From Mikania micrantha (lineage: Eukaryota > Streptophyta > Magnoliopsida > Asterales > Asteraceae), in the NCBI GenBank assembly GCA_009363875.1, contig CM018690.1, positions 6,002,788-6,066,787 of the forward strand: a DNA stretch of 64,000 bases, in the 5' to 3' direction. This document shows, in pieces, positions 1-11,500 of the stretch (positions are counted from its first letter, which is position 1; the number at the start of each line of letters is the position of its first letter). The notes under the pieces are model-generated. The model had not been told where the DNA came from, did not search any database, and saw only the letters and a program-made list of their open reading frames with translations. Position numbers and translations under genes: made by a program.

Positions 1-1895
1 ATAAGTACTCTTTTTATGAGAATAAATCCGAGTCTTATGGCGCCCCCATTTCACCAAATAAGCTGAGAAAAAAGAAAAAAAAATAAAAGAAAGAATTTGG
101 ATGAAAACTTATGTGTCACACGCCGGGTTGCAGCCTGGTTGAAACACCACTGAAAACTTATTTTTCCACTTGTTTCTATTGAGTTTCTGTACAGTTTATT
201 ATTTTTTAGAGTCGATTTATGCTGGTTCTTCACAATTTGGTAATTTCATGCTCGCAGGTAATAAACGTATCAATTTTTAGCAAAAGATCAAGAAAACGAG
301 TTGCCGGTTGGAAGAGAATAGGCCCAAGAACAACGAGATCAAAATTCTGAATTATGGAACCCTTCGCGTATCGCAAAGGACATCTGAAACCCTGTCGCGG
401 TACGCAACAGAGGAAAATGACCAAAATGCCCCTTTTAATGATTGCGGTTTGACCCGACTAATTTGTCGGGTAGCGAGACCCATCGCGTAGCGCGAAGGGT
501 TTAGAGAAGCTTGTCGCGGTACGCGACAGGGTTAAAAACGCAGAAATTCAAGTTTTATTGATTTTGAAACGGCTGAGGCCAGGGCATTCGATTCTGGACG
601 ATTAGAGACGAGGAGGGAGGCGACTAGAGGCTAGAGGACAAGAGTGGAGTCGATCTTAATCATCGGGAAGCCTTAGACGAGTGATCCGAAGGGTGTAACG
701 TGATCGGTTTACTTTGTTTCTCTTGTTTCTCATGTTTTCTTACATTAAACAGATTATGGGTTGTTTTCATATGATGTTTCTTGGCTAAACTTCTAGAACT
801 ACCTAGGTTAGATGATTGTATATGATTGATTTTGGTTTATCTTGGGATTGAAACAATGTGATGTGATGGATTTATGATTTAAAGACTTGGTTTGTAATAT
901 TGGATGTGTATGTGTGTCTTTGATTGTTAAATGATTAATATTATGTTCCTCATGTGTCTTGGCGATTGTCTGTCGCGAAATAGGTGCATGCTAGAATCAA
1001 TTACTGTGTGTCTTTGATTATTGGATGAATTATTGTGATCAGGTAATTCATAGGAATGTTTTATTATGATTTAGATGATTAAGATGTGTAACCAACTTTA
1101 ATAGCCGTGAGGTGAGAAGTTGTCAATAAGTCTTGGTTGTTAGCTTGTTAGGTTAGAGGCTTCGTGAGAAGATCAGTCTAGTTTGTCTATCAAACCTTGT
1201 TTATTGAGTTCAATAGGAAAACCCAAGTTATCCCTAACATTTAAGTGAACTGTGACTTTCGCGCTGTGAGGTAGATTGTCTAACAGCTATTTCTTAGGTG
1301 TTTTGAGATTATCGTACTGTGAGGTAGATAATCTAGCGGATAATTCATAAGCAGTTGGATGACCTGTGAGGGGAATCCATTTAACCGATGGTTTAACAGC
1401 TTTTAGGATATTTAGTTGATTATCCTTGAGAAGGGTCGAGGGTACTCTAAGTTTCTAATAGGTTTAGTATTTTTAGATCCCGGTATCACATTAGTTCCAT
1501 CCCCGAGAGAACCTTGTCAGGCATGTATATGATTCAAGCCTAGGTATTGTTGTTTTCCTTCTCTGATTTAGTCTTTGTTTGCTCATCTATTCTTATTCTT
1601 AAGTATCTTTTAAGTATTTTAGTTGTTAGTAAAAATCCCCCATTTCCTCATTAATATTTTATTTAAGTAAATTTGTATAGATAAGTCTTTGAGTCTAGTT
1701 AGTACATTCTGTAGAAGTCTGTGGGTTCGATATCCGGACTTACTTTTGTCTCGCTGCATACGATAGGTACACTTGCCTATCGGTAGTTTAGGTTTTAGAG
1801 AGTCTAGATTTATTACTTTGTGTCTATTTTAAAGTCGGTTTTTAGTTAGTTTTGTAGCTAAGCTCCGTTGACATCAAGTTCCCAGTACGATTATT
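1..1895 (+). repeat. LTR-like retrotransposon fragment, left edge of window
   Basis: No credible coding sequence is present. The stretch at about 1480-1870 has the look of the 3' part of a Ty3/gypsy LTR: a T-rich tract, a 'gggttcgatatccgg' segment, and a 'gataggtacacttgcctatcg' type stem near 1765-1785. It ends near 'gctccgttgacatcaagtt', just where a primer-binding site would be expected, and then passes abruptly into element A coding sequence. At 361-540 several GC-rich palindromes occur in otherwise AT-rich DNA, such as GTCGCG-gta-CGCGAC near 512-526. Family is uncertain; an Athila/Tat-type LTR is one possibility. The left end lies outside the window. Confidence 0.45.
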
Positions 1896-2684
1896 TCTTA
1901 CAACCTTGGGAGGTTTCGATGTAGTCTTGGGAATGGATTGGTTAGTCAAATACGAGGCTAACATTATATGTCGACGAAAGATGATATCTTTACGTGCGAT
2001 GGATTGGAGCTCCGTAACGGTTTATGGCGTTAAAGCGATGTGTGCGCCGAAGATCATGTCGATGATCATGGCTGATGATATGATGAGGCGAGGGTGTGGA
2101 CCCTAATTGGCCTACGTAATTGAGGAACGTATGGATACGAGGATGATTGATTATATACTCGTGGTGTGTAATTTCCATAATGTATTCCCTGAGGAATTGC
2201 CTGGATTACCGCCTGAATGGGAAATTGAGTTCCAAATCGACTTAGGGCCGGGGGCCCAACCTGTTGCCAAGACACCTTATCGTTTGGCTCCCACTGAAAT
2301 GAATGAAATGATGACCCAGCTTCAAGAACTCCTTGATAAAGGTTTTATACACCCGAGTGTCTCTCCGTGGGGAGCACCGGTGCTGTTTGTTAAGAAAAAA
2401 GATGGAAGCATGCGAATGTGTATTGACTCAGGAACTGAATAAGCTGACAGTAAAGAACAGGTATCCTCTACCTAGAATTGATGACTTGTTCGATCAATTG
2501 AAATGTTCAAGCTGGTTCTCAAAGATATATATCCAATCCGGTTACCATCAGTTGAAAGTTCGAGAGCAGGATATTCCAAAGACTGCTTTCTGTACACGTT
2601 ATGGACTTTACGAGTTTCTCGTTATTTCATTTGGATTGACGAATGCTCCTGCATCATTTATGGATTTGATGAACAGAGTATGTC
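1896..2684 (+). pseudogene. Ty3/gypsy element A: protease tail and reverse transcriptase fragment
   Basis: Broken reading frames encode a retropepsin tail ('GFDVVLGMDWL' near 1912) followed by the RT N-terminal half: '[12 protein letters not shown]', 'YRLAPTEM', '[10 protein letters not shown]', '[13 protein letters not shown]' and '[14 protein letters not shown]'. At least one frameshift falls near 2430, in the conserved tyrosine-arginine-glutamate-leucine region of RT, and a stop splits the segment near 2104. RT similarity ends abruptly near 2684, just after 'MDLMNRVCR', before the catalytic YVDD-type motif. Element B gag sequence follows at once. The integrase at 9669-10655 is probably the other half of the same element. 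This copy is dead. Confidence 0.8.
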
Positions 2685-5310
2685 GAACAGTGGTCAGCAG
2701 TCGTCATCATCAGGGGGGTATATTGGTAAACACCCAAAGTGCAATAAGTGTGGATTTCATCATGCTGGAAATCAGTGTGATAAGTTTAGGTGCCAAAGGT
2801 GTGGTAAAACAGGGCATGCAGCTAAGGATTGCCGTGGAGAGCTGCAAAACAACTCCAACAATCAGAATAACAATCAGAAGGGTTGTTTTGAGTGTGGTAA
2901 AATGGGGCACTTCAAAAAGGATTGCCCACAACTAAAGAAGGGTGGAACTAACGATGCAAATGGCAACGGCAACGGCAATGGCACCAATAACAACAACAAT
3001 GACAACAACAACGGTGCTAGGGGCAGGGCGTTTGTGATTGGAGGACGGCAAGCACGGGAGGATCCCAACATTGTCACGGGTACGTTCCTCTTAAATAATC
3101 ACTATGCCTCTATGCTATTTGACACTGGTGCAGACCGGAATTTTGTGTCTAGTTCATTCTCTAAGTTGCTAAATGTTAGTCCCACTGCCTTAGAAAACCC
3201 ATATACTGTAGAACTAGCTGATGGCAAGCTAATTGTAGTTGAACAAATCCTTAAGGGATGCATCCTTGATTTGATGGGTCAAACATTGGAAATTGATCTT
3301 ATGCCTATCACATTAGGCAGTTTTGATGTAGTCATTGGCATGGACTGGTTGTCCAAAAACCAGGCTGAAATAGTGTGCCATGAAAAAATCGTTCGTATAC
3401 CTCTTTCTCATGGAGAGACATTGTATGTACAAGGCGAGAAGAGCAGTACGCCACTGCGTCTCATATCTTGTATGAAAGCACACAAATGTCTGCGTAAAGG
3501 TCATACGGCAGTTATAGCACTTATAACTGAAAAGCCAGTAGCTGAGAAGAAGATTGAAGACATACCAGTAGTTTGTGAATTTCCCGAAGTATTTCCAGAA
3601 GACTTGCCGGGATTACCGCCTATCAGACAGGTGGAATTCCGAATCGACCTTACACCAGATGCAGCACCGATAGCTAGGGCGCCTTATCGACTTGCACCGT
3701 CAGAAATGCAAGAGTTATCTACACAACTGCAAGAGTTGTTAGATAAGGGTTTTATACGACCTAGTTTTTCACCGTGGGGAGCTCCAGTCTTATTTGTCAA
3801 GAAGAAGGACGGGACTTTTCGTATGTGTATCGATTACCGGGAACTTAACAAAGTTACCATCAAAAACCGGTATCCGTTACCTAGAATTGACGATCTGTTT
3901 GATCAGTTGCAAGGTTCGAGTTACTACTCGAAGATTGATCTCAGGTCTGGTTATCATCAACTCAGAGTACAGGAAGAAGATATCCTGAAGACAGCATTCA
4001 GGACGCGCTATGGCCATTATGAGTTCTTGGTCATGCCATTTGGGTTGACAAACGCTCCAGCTGTATTCATGGATCTCATGAATCGTGTTTGTAAACCTTA
4101 TCTTGATAAGTTTGTCATTGTTTTCATTGATGACATTCTCATCTACTCTCAGACCGAGGAAGAGCATGCTGAACATCTTCGATTGCTGTTGGAATTACTG
4201 AAACAGGAACAATTGTACGCTAAGTTCTCAGAATGTGACTTTTGGATGCGAGAAGTACAATTCTTGGGTCATATAGTTAATGAAAAGGGTATACATGTTG
4301 ATCCAACGAAGATTGAAGCGATTAAGAATTGGGAAGTACCAAAGACACCTACCGAGGTACGACAATTCCTTGGTTTGGCGGGTTATTACCGACGATTCAT
4401 TGAGGGATTCTCAAAGATCGCTCAACCACTTACAGCTCTTACGCACAAGGGAACGAAGTATAACTGGACGGATAAACAGGAAGCTGCATTCCAGTTATTG
4501 AAACAGAAACTCTGCAGCGCACCGATTCTGTCTTTACCGGAAGGGACGGAAGACTTTGTGGTGTATTGTGATGCATCTGCACAGGGTTTGGGATGTGTAT
4601 TGATGCAACGTGATAAAGTGATTGCTTATGCTTCAAGGCAACTACGACCACACGAAAATAATTACACTACCCACGACCTGGAATTAGGAGCAGTGGTTTT
4701 TGCTTTGAAGATTTGGAGGCATTACCTATACGGAACCAAGTGTACCATCTACACTGATCGTAAGAGTTTGCAACATATCTTTGATCAGAAGGGGCTTAAT
4801 ATGAGACAGCGACGGTGGGTTGAGTTGTTGAACGATTACGAATGCGCGATTAAGTATCACCCAGGAAAAGCTAATGTGGTAGCTGATGCTTTAAGCAGAA
4901 AAGATACTTCAACAAGATGGGTTCGCGCACTTATGATGACGATACATACTGACTTACCTGACAAGGTACGCAGTGCTCAGCTCGAGGCTTTGAAAAAGGA
5001 AAACTTGGTACAGGAATCCTTACGAGGAATGGAAACACAATTGGATGTCAAGTCTGATGGAATTCGTTATTTCATTAATCGACTGTGGATACCTTTGCAT
5101 GGTGGTTTAAGGGAACTTGTGATGGACGAAGCACACAAGTCCAGGTATTCAGTCCATCCGGGATCAGACAAGATGTATCATGATTTGAAGGCACTGTATT
5201 GGTGGCCTCATATGAAAGCTGATATTGCTAGATATGTTAGCAAATGTTTGACTTGTTCAAAAGTCAAAGCTGAATATCAGAAACCATCTGGTTTGCTGCA
5301 ACAACCATAA
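2685..5310 (+). CDS. Ty3/gypsy element B: gag zinc knuckles, protease, RT, RNase H, integrase N-terminus
   Basis: A long open frame (it formally opens at 2503, but 2503-2684 is out-of-frame element A sequence). Order: three CCHC zinc knuckles (2748-2930, for example CNKC...H...C and [14 protein letters not shown]), an Asn/Gly low-complexity linker, retropepsin with LFDTGA (about 3117), RT with VFIDDIL (about 4123), RNase H with VYCDAS (about 4561), and the integrase HHCC zinc domain (HPG...CLTCSK, about 5155-5260). The frame stops with TAA at 5308-5310, yet integrase continues in frame just downstream, so this is a single nonsense change in an otherwise open pol. The gag N-terminus and 5' LTR are missing. 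The chromodomain-like tail and long LTR suggest a Tekay/Del-type chromovirus; this is an inference. Confidence 0.9.
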
Positions 5311-6411
5311 ATACCGATCTGGAAATGGGAACAGATTTCGATGGACTTCATTACTAAGTTACCCCGTACACCGAGTGGTTGTGATACGATATGGGTAATT
5401 GTCGATCGATTAACGAAATCTGCACATTTCTTAGCGATCAAGGAAACTGACAAGATGGAGAAACTGACTCGTATTTACATCAAGGAAGTGGTAGCACGAC
5501 ATGGCGTGCCAATCTCTATCATATCAGATCGGGATGCGCGATTTACTTCCAACTTTTGGAAATCACTTCATAAGTCATTGGGAACTCGTTTGGATATGAG
5601 TACCGCATATCATCCACAGACAGACGGTCAGAGTGAACGTACGATTCAGACGCTCGAAGATATGTTACGAGCTTGTGTAATTGACTTTGGTGATAGCTGG
5701 GAAAACCATTTACCGTTAGTGGAATTCTCTTACAACAATAGTTATCATACAAGTATTCAGGCAGCACCATTTGAAGCTTTGTATGGTCGCAAATGTTGTT
5801 CACCAGTTTGTTGGGCTGAAATTGGTGACAGTCAGATTACAGGTCCTGAACTAGTGCACGAAACGACAGAGAAGATAGTTCAAATCCGGAACCGTATGGC
5901 AGCGGCCCGGGATCGACAGAAGAGTTATGCTGACAAGCGTCGTAAACCTTTGGAATTCCAAGTAGGAGACCGAGTTCTTCTAAAAGTATCACCTTGGAAA
6001 GGTGTGATACGATTTGGCAAACGCGGGAAGCTTAGTCCACGGTACGTAGGACCTTTTGAGATTCTGAAAAGGATTGGTCCGGTTGCGTATCAACTCAAAC
6101 TACCGGATGAACTCAGTGGAGTTCATGATGTTTTTCACGTATCGAACTTGAAGAAATGTCTTTCTGACGAGACATTGATTGTACCACTGGAGGAAATACA
6201 AGTAGATGAACAGTTACGATTCATTGAAGAACCAGCTGAAATAATGGACCGAGAGGTCAAACAACTCAAACAAAGCAAGATTTCGATAGTCAAAGTTCGG
6301 TGGAATTCAAGACGTGGTCCTGAATTCACATGGGAACGGGAAGACCAAATGATGAAGAAGTATCCTCATCTGTTCAAAACAACAGCAACAAACACTGAGA
6401 GCACACGTTAA
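5311..6411 (+). CDS. Ty3/gypsy element B: integrase core and chromodomain-like C-terminus
   Basis: In frame with the upstream pol but cut off from it by the TAA at 5308-5310; the first Met is at 5341. It contains the integrase catalytic core: the first Asp in 'MDFITKLP', the second in '[13 protein letters not shown]', and Glu in '[14 protein letters not shown]'. A GPF-type module ('[16 protein letters not shown]') and '[11 protein letters not shown]' follow. The C-terminal 60 residues ('[13 protein letters not shown]') resemble the degenerate chromodomain of Tekay-like elements. It ends with TAA at 6409-6411, directly before the pre-PPT hairpin. Without readthrough of the upstream stop, this module cannot be made as part of a polyprotein. 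Confidence 0.88.
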   Translation: MPIWKWEQISMDFITKLPRTPSGCDTIWVIVDRLTKSAHFLAIKETDKMEKLTRIYIKEVVARHGVPISIISDRDARFTSNFWKSLHKSLGTRLDMSTAYHPQTDGQSERTIQTLEDMLRACVIDFGDSWENHLPLVEFSYNNSYHTSIQAAPFEALYGRKCCSPVCWAEIGDSQITGPELVHETTEKIVQIRNRMAAARDRQKSYADKRRKPLEFQVGDRVLLKVSPWKGVIRFGKRGKLSPRYVGPFEILKRIGPVAYQLKLPDELSGVHDVFHVSNLKKCLSDETLIVPLEEIQVDEQLRFIEEPAEIMDREVKQLKQSKISIVKVRWNSRRGPEFTWEREDQMMKKYPHLFKTTATNTESTR

Positions 6412-6950
6412 ATTTCGGGACGAAATTTCCTTCAACAAGGGGATGACGTGATGCTTCACACATCAACACTTCAGATTTTAAACGGTAAGCACAAACATTT
6501 TATACAAATGGTTTTGTTACAAACATACATTTTATACAATTGGTTTTGTTACAAACATTGTGCTACATTACATTTTATGTGCTATATTTCATATGTTACA
6601 TGTTATAGTAGTACATACATGATTAGTTACACACATTTTGCTATGTGCGGGGTTGCATAGTACAAACAGTTGCAAACACTCACTATGTGTGAGGTTACAC
6701 ATCACAGTATGATCAAACACAAACAGTCACAGTTAGGTGAACTAGCTAGTGTACACGCAAACAGTTACATTGAACGATCACACTTAGGTGTGATGATTGC
6801 AAACATTGGGTTGTGTGTGTGAGTACACACAAGCGCACAGAATGATCAGACATCATACCAACACGTACAATTGAAACTCGCAAGTAATTTCCTAATTACT
6901 TCTAACATTTAACAATTTTCGGGACGAAAATTCCTTCAACAAGGGGATGA
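6410..6950 (+). promoter_or_regulatory. Element B 3' non-coding segment with two polypurine-tract cassettes
   Basis: Two similar cassettes flank about 480 bp of ACAAACATT-rich simple sequence. Each has a palindrome TTTCGGGACGAAA-like stem (6410-6428 and 6914-6932) followed by 'ccttcaacaaggggatga', the plausible polypurine tract. The second cassette abuts the TG of the LTR at 6951. The first looks like a duplicate that is no longer adjacent to an LTR. Confidence 0.65.
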
Positions 6951-9668
6951 TGTGACAATCCGGCATTCCCGGATTAACCCCGTTAACCAGAAAGTCACAG
7001 AAACGATATTAAATTTACCAATATCAAACTAGGAGGATTATAATCGATCAAAGCAAGTTATAAATGTCTAGAATTTGAGGATTAAACTTGTAATTACATC
7101 AAAGTGGAAATTTTGACTTTGAGAAGTCAAAATTTGACCTAGAATTCAATTGAAACCGAAATTAACATTTAACCCAAGTGTTAACCGAATTAAATCCATA
7201 CTAATCATCACATTAATGGTAATTAACCGTTAGTATACGTTATTGAGCCATAACTTGTTGAATTTAACTCGAGTAATGATAAAAAGTTGAAACCGAAGCC
7301 GTTCATAATCATATGCATATAATTCGATTAAAATTTGTACAATTGAACATTCGAGAACCCTATTCGGCACCCTCAGAAGCATTTGCATCCAACAATTCGA
7401 AACAGGAAGTCACGAGAAGAAGATTTCAATTGAGAGCCGACCGAAAGTCAAGTCTCTAGTCGATCTCTTTCAAGTAGACATCGAAACAGGTAATAATCGA
7501 TGCTCAAACAATCTAAAACCTCCGATTAAACAAAGCCCTATATTAATTCGGAATGATAATCACGAATTATAAGGATTCGACCATTAGGGTTCATCGTTTT
7601 AGTCGTTTTGGGGGTTTCAATCAAATCGATGACGATAACCAAATTAAATTATATGGTGAGTTTCTAAAACATCATCTTAATGAAATCCCTAAGTTGGTCT
7701 GATCAAAGAACATCGAATTGTATAGGTTCGAATTCTAGGGTTCATAGAGTGAGTTGTTTTGGGGATTTTGATTTAAAGAAGTTTAAAAATCGAATTGAAT
7801 GATGCTAGTAGTTTCAGAAGATATCGACTAAGGATACCCCTAAGTTTTTTTGATCAAACATCAGTGAATTGAATGATTTTGAATCTAGGGTTCTTCGGTT
7901 AAAACGAATTTGGGGATTTCGATTCTTTTGCATTTGATATTCAAATTAAACCTTTCAGAGAGTTCGAAATTAGTTTTTTGAATGATAAACCCATATCAAT
8001 TTTATCTAACAACAACGAATACTAGGATTTAGATTTCTAGGGTTCTAAAGGCGATCGGGTTTGGGGGTTTCGACCCAAATGAACCTGGAACTGGAATTAA
8101 TCACCACAGAAGGATTTGAATTATGTGTTTGACTAAAAACCCTAAGATTAGTCGGTCTAACATCAATGAGTTTAACCAATTTGAATAATGGATTTTGATA
8201 ACCATATGCGAATCCTTGTACATGTTGTTTTTGATGGTTTGGGCTGATGATTATCAAATTACAAGGATGGGTAAGCTCGTCTGGATAAACCGAACCATAG
8301 CCCTATGGGTTCAAGCCCAATGGTGACCGGATTTGGTGTTAATTGAACCATATGTTTCGGGTTAGGAAGAAAAAGTGGACCAGTCAGTTCTTGATTAAAA
8401 CAATTTGCATGGGAGTTTTGTTAACAAAATTTGAAGTAGCGCAGTGGTAGTATGTGTGCGTGTGGGTTGAGGGGTCAAGGGTTCGACCCTTGCCCTTGAC
8501 AGTTTTTAGAATTTAAACCATTTTTAGGGTTTTAATCATAGATTCCTCGTTTTAACTCCGATTTGAACTGTTCGAATTGCGTTGAACCCGTAATGAAAAT
8601 ATGAACAGCATGAAATGAAATGAAATGATTTTATTACGTTGTTTAAATAAAATCATAAACGACTATGTGATTTTATTAAACGACTTTAAAGTCACGCGTA
8701 TTTAATTGTGCACGATTCTAACTATCTAACATACGAGTGTTGACACGTGTGTGATTTCAAGCACAAAACGATATCCCGAATAACACAACGTATTGTTTAA
8801 AACACAGGTTCTTCGTAGAGGACTTTCAACGCGATTTCACGTGTTTGATCATTCTATTCGCAATCAAAGGTGCGTACGCGGCCCCTTTCTTATTTTAACT
8901 GTTTTGGGGGAGAAAACATGTGCAACAAACATTTTTTGGATACATATCACTTGCATGAGTTAGCTGATTACATTATGTGACAACATAGCATTTACAAGTC
9001 CTTACACTTCGAACCGTTTAGTTTGCCGTAGCGCAAAGCGTGGTAGTCGGAAATAGATCTATTAGGTTTGACAAACCTCACTTGGTAGATGGGATCTACG
9101 TAAGTGTTTGACTAGCCAATTCATATTACTATTGTTTGTGCTAGACAATAGTGGCAAGGCAAAACATGCGATAGCATGCATTAGTCAGCTTCGGTGTCGA
9201 CCACTTATGTAAATAGTACAAATGACTAGCTATCATGACTATGCATGTGTGATTATGTTATCTGCAAACATTTTATTCAAACTTTTGTTTCAAACAATTG
9301 TGAATGCTTAAACCTGTGTAATGCACCAACCTTTGTGTTGACTTGATTGACATGTTTTCTCAGGACGTTAAGGTACAAGATTCAAGCAAGCATGGACTAG
9401 GAGATCGAGTCACATGCATATTTCACCTTTCTGTTATTTGAATTTGAACATTTGGGATTTTGTTTTTGTAATTTACAGTTTTCAAACAGTTATATTTGTT
9501 TTGTTTTAAAAACGCTTCCGCAATGTTTGAACTTTGATATTACTGTTTTAGACCAAAGTATGTTTTGAAATTCATATAGAGGTCTTCGTTATGTCTAATG
9601 ATCTGAGATCCTGGTTTGTCACGTCCCAAACGGTATGATTCCGTTAGTTGAAAATTGGGGGTGTGACA
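6951..9668 (+). repeat. Element B 3' LTR (about 2.7 kb)
   Basis: It begins TGTGACAATC directly after the polypurine tract and ends GGGTGTGACA, giving the canonical TG...CA ends with matching TGTGACA / TGTGACA terminal words. There is no coding sequence in it. The 5' LTR is absent from the window, so length and borders rest on the ends and on the abrupt restart of element A integrase at 9669. It contains a tRNA-like segment at about 8438-8505 and repeated blocks of the form 'aaaccctaggtt'. Confidence 0.7.
8438..8505 (+). other. tRNA-like / SINE-head-like segment with pol III A and B boxes
   Basis: A box-A-like word TAGCGCAGTGGTAG (about 8439-8452) is followed about 30 bp later by a perfect B box GGTTCGACCC (about 8482-8491), with flanking complementary CAAGGG / CCCTTG arms like a T-stem. 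A T-run follows at about 8502. A complete tRNA cloverleaf is not apparent, so I do not call a tRNA gene. It may be a SINE head captured in the LTR, or an internal pol III-like motif of the LTR family. Confidence 0.5.
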
Positions 9669-10655
9669 CACCATGATACCGAGAACAGCTAAACGACATG
9701 ATACCATATGGGTGATTGTGGACCGACTGACGAAGAGTGATCACTTTCTTCCTATCAAGGAAACGTATACGTCCGAAAGGTTGTTTGATTTGTTCGTAAA
9801 AGAGATTGTGACCCACCATGGAGTTCCTGCCTCCATTGTATCAGATCGGGATACGAGACTGAACATCAGTACCGCCTATCACCGCCTAAACTGATGGACA
9901 GTCTAAAAGGGCTATTCAAACGTTGGAGGATATGCTTAGGGCGTGCATTATCGATTTTGGAGGGAGCTGGGAAGACCACTTGCCATTGGTGGAGTTTTCT
10001 TAAAATAACATCTACAACTCTAGTATCCGAATGCCCTCATATGAGGCGTTGTGCGGAAGACAATGTAGGACCTCGATATGTTGGGGTGAAGTTGGACAGA
10101 AAGAGATGGGAAACAAGGCTGTCGTGATTGATATGGCAGAAAAGTTACAAGTGATAAAAGCAAGAATGAAAGTTGCACAAGATCGTCAAAAGTCATACGA
10201 AGACAAATGTAGAATACCGATAGAGTTTGATGTTAACGATCGAGTGTTGCTGAAAGTATCACCATGGAAGGTGATCATTTGATTCTAAGATCGAGTGTTG
10301 ATCTGAGTCGAGGTACACCGGACCATTCTGAATAGAAGCACGGGTAGGGAAAGTCGCGTACCGACTAGAACTACCAGAGGAACTGAATGGAATCCACCCT
10401 ACTTTTCATGTGTCACGTCTTAGGAAGTGCTTGGCGGATGAGCAAACACATGTTCCTTTGGATGACATCGAGGTGGATAACTGACTGAACTACATTGAAG
10501 AACCAGTCGCGATCATGGATACGAAAGAAAAGCAATTACGTAACAAAACAGTTCGACAAGTCAAGGTTCAGTGGAAGCATCGGAAGGGTTCAGACGCTAC
10601 GTGGGAAACGGAAGAAGAAATGAGAAGGTTGTATCCTCATCTGTTCGATATGTAA
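9669..10655 (+). pseudogene. Ty3/gypsy element A: degenerate integrase and chromodomain-like tail
   Basis: Fragmented frames encode integrase: '[14 protein letters not shown]' with the first catalytic Asp, 'ASIVSDRDTRL' and 'STAYH' (9673-9894), then 'DRQKSYEDK' and '[13 protein letters not shown]' (10170-10280), and finally a GPF/chromodomain-like tail ending 'YPHLFDM' with TAA at 10653-10655. Several frameshifts and stops are present, and the segment holding the catalytic Glu is damaged. It starts exactly at the end of the element B LTR, so B inserted into this integrase gene. The RT fragment at 1896-2684 probably belongs to the same element. Confidence 0.8.
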
Positions 10656-10697
10656 TGAGGCAGGTTTCAGGATGAAACCTATTGTAAGGGGGAGACT
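10656..10697 (+). promoter_or_regulatory. Element A pre-PPT hairpin and polypurine tract
   Basis: The palindrome AGGTTTCAGGATGAAACCT (10662-10680) is followed by the purine-rich 'gtaagggggaga' (about 10684-10695), which abuts the LTR start TGTAACACC at 10698. The arrangement matches those of elements B and C. Confidence 0.7.
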
Positions 10698-10799
10698 TGT
10701 AACACCCCGAAAATTCTATACAAATTATTTGAACTAACGAATGGGCAACGGATAATTTACTTACCGGCAATAGATGAAAAACCAGCCAAACAAAAGATC

Positions 10800-10950
10800 A
10801 CGAAATTTGAAAGTACACTAACTCCATTTTCGTGAACTTCACTTAGAGTACTCAACTTAGTGAACTTCACTTAGTGTACTTAATTTCGTGAACTCCACTT
10901 AAGGTACTCAATTTTGTGAATTTCACTTCGTGTACTCCATTTTTGTGAAC
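10800..10950 (+). repeat. Imperfect tandem repeat, about 31-bp unit (cluster 1)
   Basis: About four to five degenerate copies of a unit built on 'gtgaacttcacttag.gtactcaa' lie directly upstream of the (TA)n run. The same unit recurs at 11357-11500. Confidence 0.7.
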
Positions 10951-10954
10951 CTTG

Positions 10955-10956
<2 letters not shown>

Positions 10957-11025
<69 letters not shown>
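10957..11025. repeat. (TA)n microsatellite
   Basis: An uninterrupted run of 69 bp alternating T and A. It reads open in both directions as Tyr/Ile repeats; those apparent ORFs are artefacts. Confidence 0.98.
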
Positions 11026-11028
<3 letters not shown>

Positions 11029-11356
11029 TGCCTTGGGAAACGTGCTAACCTTTGGTTAGAAGCATTCTCTTTCATGAACTCGAAGACCGCAGGTTCGAGA
11101 ATTTCTAGAAATGACTTTTGATTGGCCAAACGAAGGACGAAACGCACGGGAAGCTACAGAAAGGATCATCTAACACCAGGTAAGGTTTGATGCAAGAAAG
11201 TTTCGATTTTTAGACAAAAAGGAAAACATGCATAAAGGTCACGCCTTTATGCAGAAAGTTTGTTCCTTTTTTGTTCCAATACTTAAGGTCATAAGGGACC
11301 TAGAAATAACTCCCCAAAGTCTTGGATAAATTTCTAAGATAGTTTATGAAGAAGAG

Positions 11357-11500
11357 ACTAGTACTCAAGTTCGTAAACTTCACTTAGTGTACTCAAGTTC
11401 GTGAATTTCACCTAGGGTACTCAAGTTCGTGAACTTCACTTAGTGTACTTAATTTCATGAACTCAACTTAGAGTACTCAACTTAGTGTACTTCACTTGGT
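11357..11500 (+). repeat. Imperfect tandem repeat, about 31-bp unit (cluster 2)
   Basis: About five copies of the 'gtactcaagttcgtgaacttcacttagt' type unit, homologous to cluster 1 and about 330 bp beyond the (TA)n tract, in the same orientation. Confidence 0.7.

Noticed and set aside
8438..8505. Functional tRNA gene
   Set aside because: A and B boxes are present but no acceptor-stem pairing or anticodon arm could be drawn.
10930..11147. Tyr/Ile repeat ORFs on both strands
   Set aside because: Translation of the (TA)n microsatellite.
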